From Dyadobacter psychrotolerans (lineage in GTDB: Bacteria > Bacteroidota > Bacteroidia > Cytophagales > Spirosomataceae), in contig NZ_SMFL01000004.1 in the NCBI RefSeq assembly GCF_004349265.1, forward strand, positions 616,443 through 680,442: a stretch of DNA of 64,000 nt, written 5' to 3'. Under the pieces are notes generated by a model. It was given only the letters and a program-made list of their open reading frames with translations, had not been told where the DNA came from and did not search any database. A program made the position numbers and the translations under genes. Shown here piece by piece: positions 1-9,319 of this stretch (the stretch's first letter is position 1; each line of letters opens with the position of its first letter).

Positions 1-1
1 T

Positions 2-631
2 ATTAGTCCGGATGAAAAAAAATTACTGACGGTCAACTATGACCGGACCTTCAGTGAAATTGACATAGAAACGGGAATTTGTCTTCAGACGTTTCGTGGC
101 CATGAAAAATGGATCCAAAGAGCTAGATACAGTTCGGATGGTACCAAATTAGTCTCCGGTTCGGAAGATTTAACGGTTAGGGAATGGTCAGTTGAAACGG
201 GAGAATGTATACATATTTACCATGGACACCAACACCGCATTGAAGACGCCGTTTTTAATCTGAACGGTACCAGTATAATCTCGTGTGATTTCAGTGATAA
301 TTATCGTGAATGGTCGACCGACACAGGTAAGGAAATCGTGCATGATGGCGATAATAGCGCTTTACTGGCCTCACAAATGCAATCGCTCATCGAAGCATCC
401 TCGAAATCATATCAAGTGAAATGCTTTCAGGCGCAGGTTACTGTTAAACTTGCAACCAATCGTCCTGTTCTCACCTTTACAAATGTATCAGGATTGCTGG
501 TCCAGAGCTGTGATTTCAGAAAAATAGATCCGAAGTCTGTTTTTTCCGATGCAGTCATGAAGAACCTGAGATCTTATGGTGCAATTTTTAATTACAGTGA
601 CGAAGCCGCCTGGAAACGCGCGATTAAATAA
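2..631 (+). CDS. WD40-repeat protein, C-terminal part (5' end outside window)
   Basis: The frame is open from the first bases of the window and ends at TAA 629-631, so the start lies upstream. About the first 110 residues form WD40 blades: GHEKW, SSDGTKLVSGSEDLTVREW and a further GH...EW unit are visible. The last ~95 residues are not WD40; a tail with GLLVQSCDFRKI and LRSYGAIFNY resembles the tail seen behind the WD40 domain of large STAND/NACHT-type NTPases. That resemblance is from memory, and the N-terminal part that would decide it is not here. Role cannot be assigned: WD40 domains are protein-interaction scaffolds. Sure of WD40, unsure of the rest. Confidence 0.8.
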   Translation: MSPDEKKLLTVNYDRTFSEIDIETGICLQTFRGHEKWIQRARYSSDGTKLVSGSEDLTVREWSVETGECIHIYHGHQHRIEDAVFNLNGTSIISCDFSDNYREWSTDTGKEIVHDGDNSALLASQMQSLIEASSKSYQVKCFQAQVTVKLATNRPVLTFTNVSGLLVQSCDFRKIDPKSVFSDAVMKNLRSYGAIFNYSDEAAWKRAIK

Positions 632-994
632 TCTCTGAATCTGGCACATTTACTTGCATTTGTTGCATATTTTGTTCGTGAATATATAGACGACAATCCA
701 GTCAATGTTCTCTCCAAATTTTAGAGTGACCATGATGGAAGCGGGCATTCCAAACAAAGAGCGCTTGGGACCAACAAGTTTACATAGTCAATCTGTGCAA
801 ATATATAGCGTGTCTAAGCAGCATTCATATGTAAGGTATGACTCTTTAAGAAAACTTTAACCTGATGCCGGAATCCTGCAATCGAAACCAGCCGAAAGGG
901 TCATAATCCATAACCAGGTGTTCATAATTTCATAACATTTACGTAAAATCTTAGTGTTGGGCAAAGGGTAGATTTGTAAAAAATACTACTCACC
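632..994. other. Intergenic region, 363 bp
   Basis: AT-rich spacer between the WD40 gene and the PhoX-like gene. It holds a TAnnTTTG promoter element near its right end (listed separately). A 51-codon frame at 705-860 (ATG to TAA) exists, but I recognise nothing in it and do not call it a gene. No RNA gene or strong hairpin seen. Confidence 0.6.
969..976 (+). promoter_or_regulatory. Bacteroidota -7 promoter element of PhoX-like gene
   Basis: TAGATTTG matches the Bacteroidota sigma-A -7 consensus TAnnTTTG and lies 18 bases before the ATG at 995. No TTG stands 19-21 bases upstream, so the -33 half is missing, which would fit an activator-dependent promoter. Confidence 0.5.
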
Positions 995-2458
995 ATGACA
1001 AAGAATTTTATGAACAAAAAAAGCCTTGCAGCTGCCATTATTTGTGGCTCAATGACTTTGAACGGATGTATCAAAGACCATGAAAATCCGCCGGTCGATG
1101 CATCTAAGCTGGTTAACAGATCAGTAAATCCATCTTTACTGAAATCGATGCCCGGTTTCGAAAGCCTTCAGATCACGACGCTGATCAGCTCAGATGACAA
1201 ACTCGCCGAATCTCCAGATTTTGTTTACGGCGCACAGCCCGATGGCGGAGCATTTGTAAGAAACCCAAACGGAGAAGGTTTTGTGATGATCAACAATCAT
1301 GAGATCTTGTTTTCAGTGTCAAGGGTTTATCTGGATAAAGACCTCAAACCGGTAAAGGGAGAATACATCGTGGATGCCGAAGGCGGTCAATGGCGGTTAT
1401 GCTCTGCAACGCTGGCTACGCCCAAGGAACATGGCTTTGGTCCAGTTTTCCTGACAGCTGGTGAAACAAATTCGGAGTCGATGACGCATGCAATTGACCC
1501 GTTTGGAGCCGCTGATAAGAAAAATAAATCCAGAACGGTAAGCGCATTTGGAAAATGGAATGCTGAGAACGCAGTGCCACTTCCAAAAGATGCTTTCCCT
1601 GGTAAAACAGTAATTATCATCGGTGAAGATGACACCAACGGACAGCTGGTAGCCTACGTATCTGAAACAGTTGGAGATCTGAATAACGGGAAACTGTATG
1701 CACTTCGCAGGACCAATCAGGAAAGTGTTGAGACAGATATGGTTAAAGGACAATCATACGATGTTGAATTTGTGCCTTTTGATGATGTGAAAACCAGTAC
1801 GGGAACACAACTTCAGGCGCAAACCGTGGATAAAAAAATGATCCAGTTCGCAAGGGTTGAAGACATCGATTATGTGAAAGGTGGAAATGGCGCCGGAAGA
1901 GAAATCTACTTTACAGCAACTGGTGTAAGCCAGGCCGACAAAGTAACCCCGGTCGCTGGCAAAAATATGTGGGGTAGGGTGTATCACCTGAAATTTGACG
2001 CTATCAATCCGTTAAAAGGAAAGTTGGATATTATCATGGATGGCGCTGACCGCCCAGGTAATTTTATTGTCAATCCGGACAATATCTGCGTGACAAAAAA
2101 CTATGTTTATGTTCAGGAGGATGGTGATTCGTTTTACCGTGACAATGACCACGACGGAACGATTTGGCAGTATAACATCGCTACAAAAGAAAGCAAAGCT
2201 ATGCTTCAAATGAACCATAGAAGAACGGATGCTGCATTTAATGCCAAATACAACTCTGTAAACAGCAACCTTTTAAGCTCCTGGGAATATGGTGCGATGA
2301 TCGACATTTCTGAGGAGACAGGTATTCCTGAAACTTTTATGATCAATCTTCACCCGCATACATGGCAGGATCCGAAGTACAAAGGAGCTGACGGAAGTGG
2401 CCTGTCTACTAATCAGGAAGGCGGCCAAACTGTGATCGTAAGAGGTATAAAACAATAA
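995..2458 (+). CDS. PhoX/DUF839-like phosphatase lipoprotein
   Basis: Predicted lipoprotein of 487 residues: a short basic start, a hydrophobic stretch and the lipobox LNGC with Cys near residue 25. An ATG five codons downstream (1010) is an equally good start. The body resembles PhoX-type alkaline phosphatases (DUF839), beta-propeller enzymes that use Ca/Fe: MINNHE (about 98-103), GEDDTNG, VEDIDY and a late NPDN block sit in the expected order. PhoX enzymes release phosphate from monoesters outside the inner membrane. It opens a stretch rich in phosphoesterases and is followed by a strong terminator at 2480, so it is probably monocistronic. Metal ligands cannot be confirmed without alignment; a non-catalytic propeller relative is the alternative. 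Confidence 0.7.
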   Translation: MTKNFMNKKSLAAAIICGSMTLNGCIKDHENPPVDASKLVNRSVNPSLLKSMPGFESLQITTLISSDDKLAESPDFVYGAQPDGGAFVRNPNGEGFVMINNHEILFSVSRVYLDKDLKPVKGEYIVDAEGGQWRLCSATLATPKEHGFGPVFLTAGETNSESMTHAIDPFGAADKKNKSRTVSAFGKWNAENAVPLPKDAFPGKTVIIIGEDDTNGQLVAYVSETVGDLNNGKLYALRRTNQESVETDMVKGQSYDVEFVPFDDVKTSTGTQLQAQTVDKKMIQFARVEDIDYVKGGNGAGREIYFTATGVSQADKVTPVAGKNMWGRVYHLKFDAINPLKGKLDIIMDGADRPGNFIVNPDNICVTKNYVYVQEDGDSFYRDNDHDGTIWQYNIATKESKAMLQMNHRRTDAAFNAKYNSVNSNLLSSWEYGAMIDISEETGIPETFMINLHPHTWQDPKYKGADGSGLSTNQEGGQTVIVRGIKQ

Positions 2459-2479
2459 TTACTTGCTAAACAAATGGAT

Positions 2480-2513
2480 AGGAGGCCCTGTTATCGGGGC
2501 CTTCCTATTTTTT
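2480..2513 (+). terminator. Rho-independent terminator after PhoX-like gene
   Basis: AGGAGGCCC pairs with GGGCCTTCCT (one bulged base) across a short loop and is followed by six T. It ends just before ATG 2519, which shows that the upstream alternative start of the next gene (2474) lies inside the terminator and is wrong. Confidence 0.85.
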
Positions 2514-2518
2514 ATATT

Positions 2519-4300
2519 ATGTCCAAAATAATCCAATATGCGCTGATAGGCTTAGTCTCGGTAGTGCTGTCTTTCTGCTCTTCTCCAAAAACCGGGAAGG
2601 ATAAGCTTTATACAGATTTTGACAGCGATATCGATTCACTTGTTTTAATGAATGATGAATTCTTAAAGCTGGTCAAAGAAAAAAAGCAGGCAGGTGAATT
2701 AAAAATACCATTTTTAAAACTTCGTCTGCAATTCAAAAAGGTCGAAGCTTTCGCTGAATACTTCGCTCCTTCTACTGTCAGGCTGGTCAACGGTGCGCCG
2801 CTGGATGAAATTGAAGATGAGGAAAATGCTGTTTTTGAGCCGGGCGGCTTACAGGTAATAGAAGAACTGATTTATACCCGAGAGGCTGTTGAACAGGAAG
2901 AACTCATCCGCCATGTACGGAAAATGCAGGTCAACGTTAAAAGGATAAAAACGCTTTGGAAAGATATCCGAATTACCGATTCACATGTATTCGATGCGCT
3001 CAGGCTGGAACTTTTCAGGTTAATAACGCTTGGAATTTCCGGATTTGACACACCTGCCTCGGGAAATGTAATTGCAGAAAGTGTTGCTGTCCTTGAATCT
3101 TTCGACCGGTATTTACTTGCCTACCAAGACATTTTACCAGAGTATGAAAACCTGAAAGATCTTACTGAAAGGGCCATTGGATATCTAAAGGCAAACCCGG
3201 ATCTTAATACTTTTAACAGGGCTGTGTTTATTGCTGATTACATCAATCCCATATCTGTTTCATTGAAAACAAATCGTGAAGCGGCATCTATTCCTGCGCT
3301 AAAAGACAGAAGACTTTTGGATAGTGACGCTGCTACTTTGTTTGAAAACGGCGCTTTTAATTCCGAAAACCTGCTCTCAAATCCAAAACTTGGTTCGACG
3401 GCCAACCGAATCAGTCTGGGACAGAAATTGTTTTATGACGGACGCGTTTCCGGCAACGGAAAAACCAATTGCGGAACCTGCCACCAACCTGCACTTGCTT
3501 ACAGCGACGGTATTACAACCAGCAAAGGGGTCACTGCGGGTAACATCAAAAGAAATGCACCTACGATTATGTACTCGGCGCTTCAGCAGGCTTTGTTTTA
3601 CGATTTGAGATCACCTTCCCTGGAAGACCAGGCGGCTGACGTAATTCATAACAAAGAGGAAATGTCTGGCTCTTTGAAGAACATCGCTCGTCTTACTGGT
3701 ACGGACAGCGATTATAAAAAGTTGTTTAAAAAGGCCTATCCCAAACTGGATTCGGTTCAGCCTATGCACATTCAGAGTGCGCTGGCCGTTTTTGTGCGCT
3801 CACTTAGCCCTTTTAATTCGCCCTTTGACCAATACATGCGAGGAGATAAAAAAGCACTTACGGATAATCAGGTTAAGGGATTTAATTTATTTATGGGTAA
3901 AGCCCGCTGCGGTACCTGTCATTTTATGCCGCTTTTTAATGGTACAGTTCCTCCGGATTACCAGCGCAGCGAGTCCGAAGTTTTAGGTATTACCAAAAGT
4001 GCTGATCTTAAAAATCCGGTTTTGGACAATGATCCGGGAAGAGGAGTCCACAACCAGTTTCCTCAATGGAAAAACTCTTTTAAAACACAAACGGTTAGAA
4101 ACATTGCCAAAACTGCGCCGTATATGCATAACGGAGCTTTTCAAACCTTAGAGCAGGTCATGGATTTTTATAATGAGGGTGGAGGTGCCGGTTTAGGTCT
4201 AAACGTTCCTAATCAAACACTGTCGGGAGACAAACTCAATTTGACTCCGCTAGAAATCGGGCTGGTGATTGATTTTATGAAAAGCTTAACGGATAGATGA
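2519..4300 (+). CDS. Di-haem cytochrome c peroxidase (MauG/CcpA type) with long helical N-terminal domain
   Basis: Exported lipoprotein: hydrophobic segment ending in a lipobox-like SFC near residue 20. Two haem c motifs, CGTCH at about 318-322 and 464-468, define the di-haem peroxidase family, which reduces H2O2 in the periplasm or oxidises protein partners. The first ~290 residues form a charged, mostly helical imelysin-like domain (KKVEAFAEYFAP, GGLQVIEELI), an arrangement I know from Bacteroidota peroxidases. The start is ATG 2519 because earlier frames run through the terminator. It is followed at short distance by the diester phosphodiesterase gene, possibly co-transcribed. Why a peroxidase sits among phosphatases is unclear. 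Confidence 0.88.
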   Translation: MSKIIQYALIGLVSVVLSFCSSPKTGKDKLYTDFDSDIDSLVLMNDEFLKLVKEKKQAGELKIPFLKLRLQFKKVEAFAEYFAPSTVRLVNGAPLDEIEDEENAVFEPGGLQVIEELIYTREAVEQEELIRHVRKMQVNVKRIKTLWKDIRITDSHVFDALRLELFRLITLGISGFDTPASGNVIAESVAVLESFDRYLLAYQDILPEYENLKDLTERAIGYLKANPDLNTFNRAVFIADYINPISVSLKTNREAASIPALKDRRLLDSDAATLFENGAFNSENLLSNPKLGSTANRISLGQKLFYDGRVSGNGKTNCGTCHQPALAYSDGITTSKGVTAGNIKRNAPTIMYSALQQALFYDLRSPSLEDQAADVIHNKEEMSGSLKNIARLTGTDSDYKKLFKKAYPKLDSVQPMHIQSALAVFVRSLSPFNSPFDQYMRGDKKALTDNQVKGFNLFMGKARCGTCHFMPLFNGTVPPDYQRSESEVLGITKSADLKNPVLDNDPGRGVHNQFPQWKNSFKTQTVRNIAKTAPYMHNGAFQTLEQVMDFYNEGGGAGLGLNVPNQTLSGDKLNLTPLEIGLVIDFMKSLTDR

Positions 4301-4387
4301 TAATCACAACCTATTCTAAATAAATAAGAAACGTTGCGTATAGTGTTTAAAAAAAATGAATTTACTGTCTTTAAATCTTTTAAAATT

Positions 4388-5236
4388 GTGACCAGATTAC
4401 TTCTTGTTTTCATTGTTATTGTAAGCGTAAACATACCTGTTTGTGCGCAAGGTAAGATACATTCTATCAGAAAAGAATTTTTAAATCCTGAATCTTCCCA
4501 AGTCCTGGTTGCTTCTCACAGGGCTGTTCACCATCAGTATCCGGAAAATTCAATTCCGGCTATTAAAGAGGCGATCCGGCTGGGAGTTGATGTGATCGAA
4601 ATTGATGTTCAGGTAAGCAAGGACGGCATTCCAATGCTGATGCACGATGGAAAAGTGGATCGCACAACCAACGGGAAAGGAAACCTTGAAACTCAGAATT
4701 ATCAGGACTTGAAAAAACTAAGACTTGTCGCAAATGGCAATTTGACTGATGAGCAAATCCCGACCTTGAAGGAGGCGCTGCTGATTGCGAAAGGGCATAT
4801 TCTGGTTGATCTGGACATGAAAACCAGTCATGTAGAACAGGTAATGCAGGTTATTAAAAGTACCAAAACAGAAAACATTGCTTTCTTTTTCGACAGTGAT
4901 TACAGCATCTTGTCAAAAGTGGACTCGGTTTCCAAACAATTTATGATTATGCCAAGGGCTTACAATATGGCTATGGCAGATTCGGCTTTAAAGCTGTACA
5001 GTCCGGAAGTTGTTCATATCGATGAAAAAACCAATACAGCTGAGATGGTTGGTACAATCAAAAAGGGACATGCCAGAGTTTGGATAAATGCGCTGGGCAA
5101 ACCGGATGAAGCAATCAGGCAGGGCAACGGAAAACAAGCCATATTGGAGCTTATAAAAAACGGAGCAAATATTATTCAAACCGACGAGCCGGAAAAATTA
5201 TTGAAATACCTCCGTGCTGTTGGTTTACATCAGTAG
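4388..5236 (+). CDS. Secreted glycerophosphodiester phosphodiesterase
   Basis: GDPD-family TIM barrel: SHRAVHHQYPENS (first catalytic His near residue 44), EIDVQ (metal Glu/Asp) and MHDGKVDRTTNG are the family signature, and a late QTDEPEKL closes the barrel. The enzyme cleaves glycerophosphodiesters to an alcohol and sn-glycerol 3-phosphate. There is no in-frame ATG at the front. GTG 4388 gives a clean signal peptide ending in VCAQ; TTG 4334 or GTG 4343 would give a longer n-region. Export implies use of lipid head groups or teichoic-type polymers from outside. It converges, with 12 bases between stop codons, on the WD40-like lipoprotein gene. Confidence 0.85.
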   Translation: MTRLLLVFIVIVSVNIPVCAQGKIHSIRKEFLNPESSQVLVASHRAVHHQYPENSIPAIKEAIRLGVDVIEIDVQVSKDGIPMLMHDGKVDRTTNGKGNLETQNYQDLKKLRLVANGNLTDEQIPTLKEALLIAKGHILVDLDMKTSHVEQVMQVIKSTKTENIAFFFDSDYSILSKVDSVSKQFMIMPRAYNMAMADSALKLYSPEVVHIDEKTNTAEMVGTIKKGHARVWINALGKPDEAIRQGNGKQAILELIKNGANIIQTDEPEKLLKYLRAVGLHQ

Positions 5237-5248
5237 TTTTTGAGGAAG

Positions 5249-5854
5249 CTATTTAAACTCGGTAAAATTCTTTTTGAATGGCTGTAATTCCCATTTCATC
5301 ACGCCGCCAAAGCTGCCTGTGGCTATCACTTTGCTATCCGGAGAGATTGCAATAACATCGGGTGTGTCAGTTCTGATTTTTAATGGATAATCGATAAAAA
5401 CGCCGTCTTCCAGATTCCAAACCCTGACAGCTCCGAAAATTCCGGCGGCAATCCATTTACCGTCCGGAGAAAAGTAAACCCTGGCTGGGGTATCGAATTT
5501 TAGATTTACCGGATAATCCCTGACTTCCGTGGAGTTTATTGTCCAAATACGCACCGCACCCCATACCCCAGCCGCAATGCATAAACCATCGGGCGAAAAA
5601 CTCACGTTTTTAGGCGTTTCGTTTCTCAATTTAGCAGGGTAGTCTGTGTGGACGTCTGATGTCAGATCCCATATCCTGACTCCACCCCACACGCCGGCTG
5701 CGATGAGCTTTCCATCCGGTGAAAAAACGGTTGAAGTAGGTGTTTCATTTATCAGTTTTGACTGTAATACGGGCCGGGTCGCCTTACATGAGACCATCAG
5801 CAACATCCCTGAAATTAAAATGACAATGCAGTTTCTGCTATCTGTGAGCGTCAT
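5249..5854 (-). CDS. Four-repeat WD40-like lipoprotein
   Basis: 201 residues beginning with a lipoprotein signal (hydrophobic run, LMVSC at about 20-23). The mature part is almost wholly four repeats of about 42 residues, each with TP...FSPDG..IAAG.WG.VRIW and DYP near the end. The first three repeats are exactly 42 residues apart. Four blades are too few for a closed WD40 propeller (usually seven or eight), so it may dimerise or be a domain-sized fragment that survives alone. No enzyme motif. It is convergent with the GDPD gene and divergent from the SusC gene. Function unknown. Confidence 0.75.
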   Translation of the reverse strand: MTLTDSRNCIVILISGMLLMVSCKATRPVLQSKLINETPTSTVFSPDGKLIAAGVWGGVRIWDLTSDVHTDYPAKLRNETPKNVSFSPDGLCIAAGVWGAVRIWTINSTEVRDYPVNLKFDTPARVYFSPDGKWIAAGIFGAVRVWNLEDGVFIDYPLKIRTDTPDVIAISPDSKVIATGSFGGVMKWELQPFKKNFTEFK

Positions 5855-6176
5855 GGTTTCGATGATGATTAGCCTTTAAAGATTGGACAACCATCGCCAT
5901 GCTTACCCCTATGATCGTATCAAGTTTTTTTCTGGTGCTAGTGAATAATTTCTTCTCCCGACATTTTTTATAGCATTGTAATTGACGGCATATAATAATA
6001 TCATCATGAAGTATAATTTATGCCGTTATGTAGTTTTTAAATTATTTTAAATAATTGTTAAGAAACGCTTCTGCGCTTTTTCCCGGGTTTAACAGGGTGT
6101 TTCTTTGCCCAGTTTTTAAGGTTTGTATGGAACAAAATCTATCAATCCTAATTTTTTACTACCAATTCCACAACTT
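5855..6176. other. Intergenic region upstream of susC-like gene, 322 bp
   Basis: AT-rich region between divergent genes. It must hold the promoter of the SusCD pair. The best -7 candidate (TAAGGTTTG, about 6117-6125) has one base too many between TA and TTTG. A TTGTTAAG word at about 6055-6062 also occurs in the regulatory region at 20218. No RNA gene seen. Confidence 0.5.
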
Positions 6177-9100
6177 ATGTTTTCATGTTTTACCAGCACT
6201 TTTAAACCAAAGATTGCTGTAAGCGCGCTATTTCTGGCGTGTTTTTCGCTGACGGCCCAGGAGCCTTTAATAGCTTCGGCTAACGCAAGGCAAATTCAGC
6301 AGACACTTCGTGACATACGAGGCAAAGTGAGCGACGACAAGGGTGAGTTTCTTCCCGGCGTAAGTGTTGTTGTCAAAGGCACTCAACGCGGTGCTGTTAC
6401 GGATGTCAACGGACATTACAGTCTGGCAATTGGCGACGACGAAGAAGTATCACTGGTCTTTTCATTTGTCGGTTACCAGTCTCAGGAAATTGTACTCGGA
6501 AACTACACTACTCTGGACGTGGTCATGAAAGCGGATGCAAAGTCCCTGGATGAAGTGGTCGTAATCGGTTACGGTACTGCGCGGAAAAGCGACTTGTCTG
6601 CTGCGGTTTCCACAGTGCCGGATATGGCGCAAATCAAGAACAGGCCTGTTTTAAATGTGCAGAGCATGATCCAGGGGAAAGTTGCCGGTGTTACCGCCGT
6701 CAGCAATGGCGGTCATCCCAACAGTGCTCCTTCGGTAACAATTCGCGGAATGGGTTCACGCAGCGGCGAAAGTGTGTTGTACGTCGTTGACGGTGTGCCA
6801 GGTGCGCCCTTTAACCCATCCGATGTTGAATCAATGACGGTTTTGAAAGATGCTGCTTCGGCGGCAATTTACGGTGCATTTTCAGGGTCGGCCGGAGTAA
6901 TTCTTATCACTACTCGCCAGGCATCACAGGGAAAGCCAAGTATCGAATACAGCGGATTCGTTGGTGCCAAACAGGCATGGCGCCTTCCACAATCACTTAA
7001 TGCGCAGGATGAAGCCCGTATTTCAAACCTTGCCTACACGAATGCAGGACTTTCGCCTCTGGATGGCTGGGATGCTGCCAAAAATCCTTATGCGCAGATT
7101 ACCCGCACAAACTGGATAGACGAAATTTTCAGAACCGGAATCGTGCAGCGTCACAATGTGAGTATCAATTCGGGAACGGACAAATTTTCCACGCTGATTC
7201 AGGGGCGTTATGAAAAAGAAGAGGGAACGCTTCTTAATACATTCAGCCAAAACTTATCTCTTAGACTGAATGCGAATTATCAGTTCAATAAGCATTTGAA
7301 GTTCAGACAAGACGTATTTTGGAACAACAACGATAATCGAGGTACGGAAACGTCCAGCGGATATAGCGGCACAATCCTTTCTGCGATCTACATGCCAAGA
7401 TCTGCTGCTGCTTATTATGAAGACGGAAGCTTTGGCGGCGTTGGTCCCCGTGATAGTCAGTATCTGGGGATTCACGGGGATGCAATAAACCCGGTAGGAA
7501 CCTTGTTGCGTAACAATCCCTATAACAAATCTAACCAGGTTCAGTCGGTATCAGAATTAGGTTATTCAGACATCATTCCAGACCTGAATTTTTTTACCCG
7601 TTTTTCTTATCGTCAGGGGAATTCGCTTTGGAAAAAATTTGATCCAAAAAGAACAGAACCGGGTAAGCCAAATAATCAGAATAGCCTGGCGTACTCTACC
7701 GATCGCAATTACCATTGGATCTGGGAAAATACTTTGAGTTATAATAAGGTTTTAGGTAAAAATAACATCGGTGCGATGCTGTCAAGCACGGCCCAGGAAA
7801 ATGGTGCACGCGGATTTGGTGCAGGTGCAAGAGGTTTTGAAAATGAATCTGAATGGGCTAATTTTTTTGTAAATGCTACAATCTTTGATCAGGACCGTCC
7901 AAGTGACTATGAATGGAAAGATAAAAATGCCTCTTACGTCGGGCGTTTGTCTTACAGCTGGGCGGACCGTTATTTCGTGACAGGAAGTTACCGGTTTGAT
8001 ATCGCCGGACGCCTGGCAGAGGGATATCGCGGAAAAGGTTTTCCGGGTATTACCGGTGCGTGGAAGATCAGTTCAGAACCTTTCCTGAACAGTTCGGCAA
8101 TTGATCTGCTCAAACTCCGGGCAAGCTGGGGTAGGATAGGAAACATCGGTTCGATCAGTACTTACTATGGTTATCCAAGATTAAGTTCAAACAGCACCTA
8201 CCAGATTGGCAGCGACGCTCCGATCAGCAGCGCACTTTATGTAAACAGCCGGTTTAATCCTGAACTGTCATGGGAAACTTCTCAGCAGACCGATATCGGT
8301 TTGGATGTAAGTGTTTTGAAAGAAAGACTTTCATTGACAGTGGATTATTTTGACAAACTGACTTACGACCTGATTAAGCAGCAGGATACCGGCTGGCCTA
8401 ATACATTCGGTTACAGTGCTCCTTACATCAATCAGGGAAAAATCAGAAATACCGGATGGGAATTCTCAGCATCATGGCGCGAACGCTTCAACGATTTTAG
8501 CTATGAAGTAAATGGTAATCTGGCAACATTGAAAAACAGGGTAGATTATATTGACGGAAACCCGGGTTCATTCTGGTCACACGGTGATTCGTGGAGAGGA
8601 ATATTGAACCCTTACCGCTCGGTAGTTGGGCAGCCTTATTACTCTTACTGGCTAATCAAAAATGCAGGGATTTTTCAAAGCAATGCGGAGGCCGAGGGTT
8701 ATGTTGCTCAAAACGGAACCCGTATCCAGCCAAATGCAAAAGCAGGTGATCTGAAATTTATTGATGAAAACAAAGATGGCAAAATCGATGACAGTGACCG
8801 TGTTTTCATGGGCAGTGCCTTCCCGAAAATTACCTACGGTGTTACAGCTAATGTAGCCTGGAAGAATTTTGACGCCAGTTTCTTTTTGCAGGGTGTCGGC
8901 GGCGTGAAACTTTTTCACGCATTCAAGCAATCCACTTTAAATGGTGCTGAACAGGGTTATAACCGTTGGGATGAGATCCTGGACGCCTGGTCGGAAACCA
9001 ATACGGGATCAGACATCCCACGTGTTCGGGCAAACGATCCTAACCGCAATTTTGCTACAAACTCAGACTGGTATCTTGAAAACGGAAATTACCTGCGCCT

Positions 9101-9296
9101 TAAAAACCTGATGATTGGCTACACCTTTAAGAAATTGAAAGGGATTGAAAACCTGCGGTTTTATATCAGCGGAGACAACCTTTTGACATTCACAAAATAC
9201 TCAGGGATGGATCCGGAAGTGGGTGGAATCGGACTTGATGGAGGCCAGTTTCCAGTTTCAAGGACTTATTCGGCTGGGCTGAGACTTAAATTCTAA
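6177..9296 (+). CDS. SusC/RagA-family TonB-dependent outer-membrane transporter
   Basis: About 1,039 residues. Signal peptide (ending SLTAQE), then a carboxypeptidase-like regulatory domain (IRGKVSDDKGEFLPGVSVVV), a TonB-box-like SLDEVVVIGYGT, the plug (VTIRGMGSR, VLYVVDGVP, VLKDAASAAIYG) and a long beta-barrel ending in an aromatic strand (AGLRLKF). SusC proteins form the barrel under a SusD lid and import large ligands with TonB energy. ATG 6177 is preferred over the upstream TTG 6123 because it gives a normal signal peptide. Directly followed by its SusD partner. Neighbouring phosphodiesterase, phosphatase and mannosidase-family genes suggest a phosphorylated glycan or lipid-derived ligand. 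Confidence 0.93.
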   Translation: MFSCFTSTFKPKIAVSALFLACFSLTAQEPLIASANARQIQQTLRDIRGKVSDDKGEFLPGVSVVVKGTQRGAVTDVNGHYSLAIGDDEEVSLVFSFVGYQSQEIVLGNYTTLDVVMKADAKSLDEVVVIGYGTARKSDLSAAVSTVPDMAQIKNRPVLNVQSMIQGKVAGVTAVSNGGHPNSAPSVTIRGMGSRSGESVLYVVDGVPGAPFNPSDVESMTVLKDAASAAIYGAFSGSAGVILITTRQASQGKPSIEYSGFVGAKQAWRLPQSLNAQDEARISNLAYTNAGLSPLDGWDAAKNPYAQITRTNWIDEIFRTGIVQRHNVSINSGTDKFSTLIQGRYEKEEGTLLNTFSQNLSLRLNANYQFNKHLKFRQDVFWNNNDNRGTETSSGYSGTILSAIYMPRSAAAYYEDGSFGGVGPRDSQYLGIHGDAINPVGTLLRNNPYNKSNQVQSVSELGYSDIIPDLNFFTRFSYRQGNSLWKKFDPKRTEPGKPNNQNSLAYSTDRNYHWIWENTLSYNKVLGKNNIGAMLSSTAQENGARGFGAGARGFENESEWANFFVNATIFDQDRPSDYEWKDKNASYVGRLSYSWADRYFVTGSYRFDIAGRLAEGYRGKGFPGITGAWKISSEPFLNSSAIDLLKLRASWGRIGNIGSISTYYGYPRLSSNSTYQIGSDAPISSALYVNSRFNPELSWETSQQTDIGLDVSVLKERLSLTVDYFDKLTYDLIKQQDTGWPNTFGYSAPYINQGKIRNTGWEFSASWRERFNDFSYEVNGNLATLKNRVDYIDGNPGSFWSHGDSWRGILNPYRSVVGQPYYSYWLIKNAGIFQSNAEAEGYVAQNGTRIQPNAKAGDLKFIDENKDGKIDDSDRVFMGSAFPKITYGVTANVAWKNFDASFFLQGVGGVKLFHAFKQSTLNGAEQGYNRWDEILDAWSETNTGSDIPRVRANDPNRNFATNSDWYLENGNYLRLKNLMIGYTFKKLKGIENLRFYISGDNLLTFTKYSGMDPEVGGIGLDGGQFPVSRTYSAGLRLKF

Positions 9297-9319
9297 TTTG
9301 TAAGCTTAATATTTCAAAA

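Noticed and set aside
705..860. 51-codon frame with ATG in the first long intergenic region
   Set aside because: No family resemblance, no promoter or terminator of its own, and length within chance for AT-rich DNA.
2474..2518. Upstream ATG for the cytochrome c peroxidase gene
   Set aside because: It would translate through a strong terminator hairpin and bury the lipoprotein signal; ATG 2519 is better.
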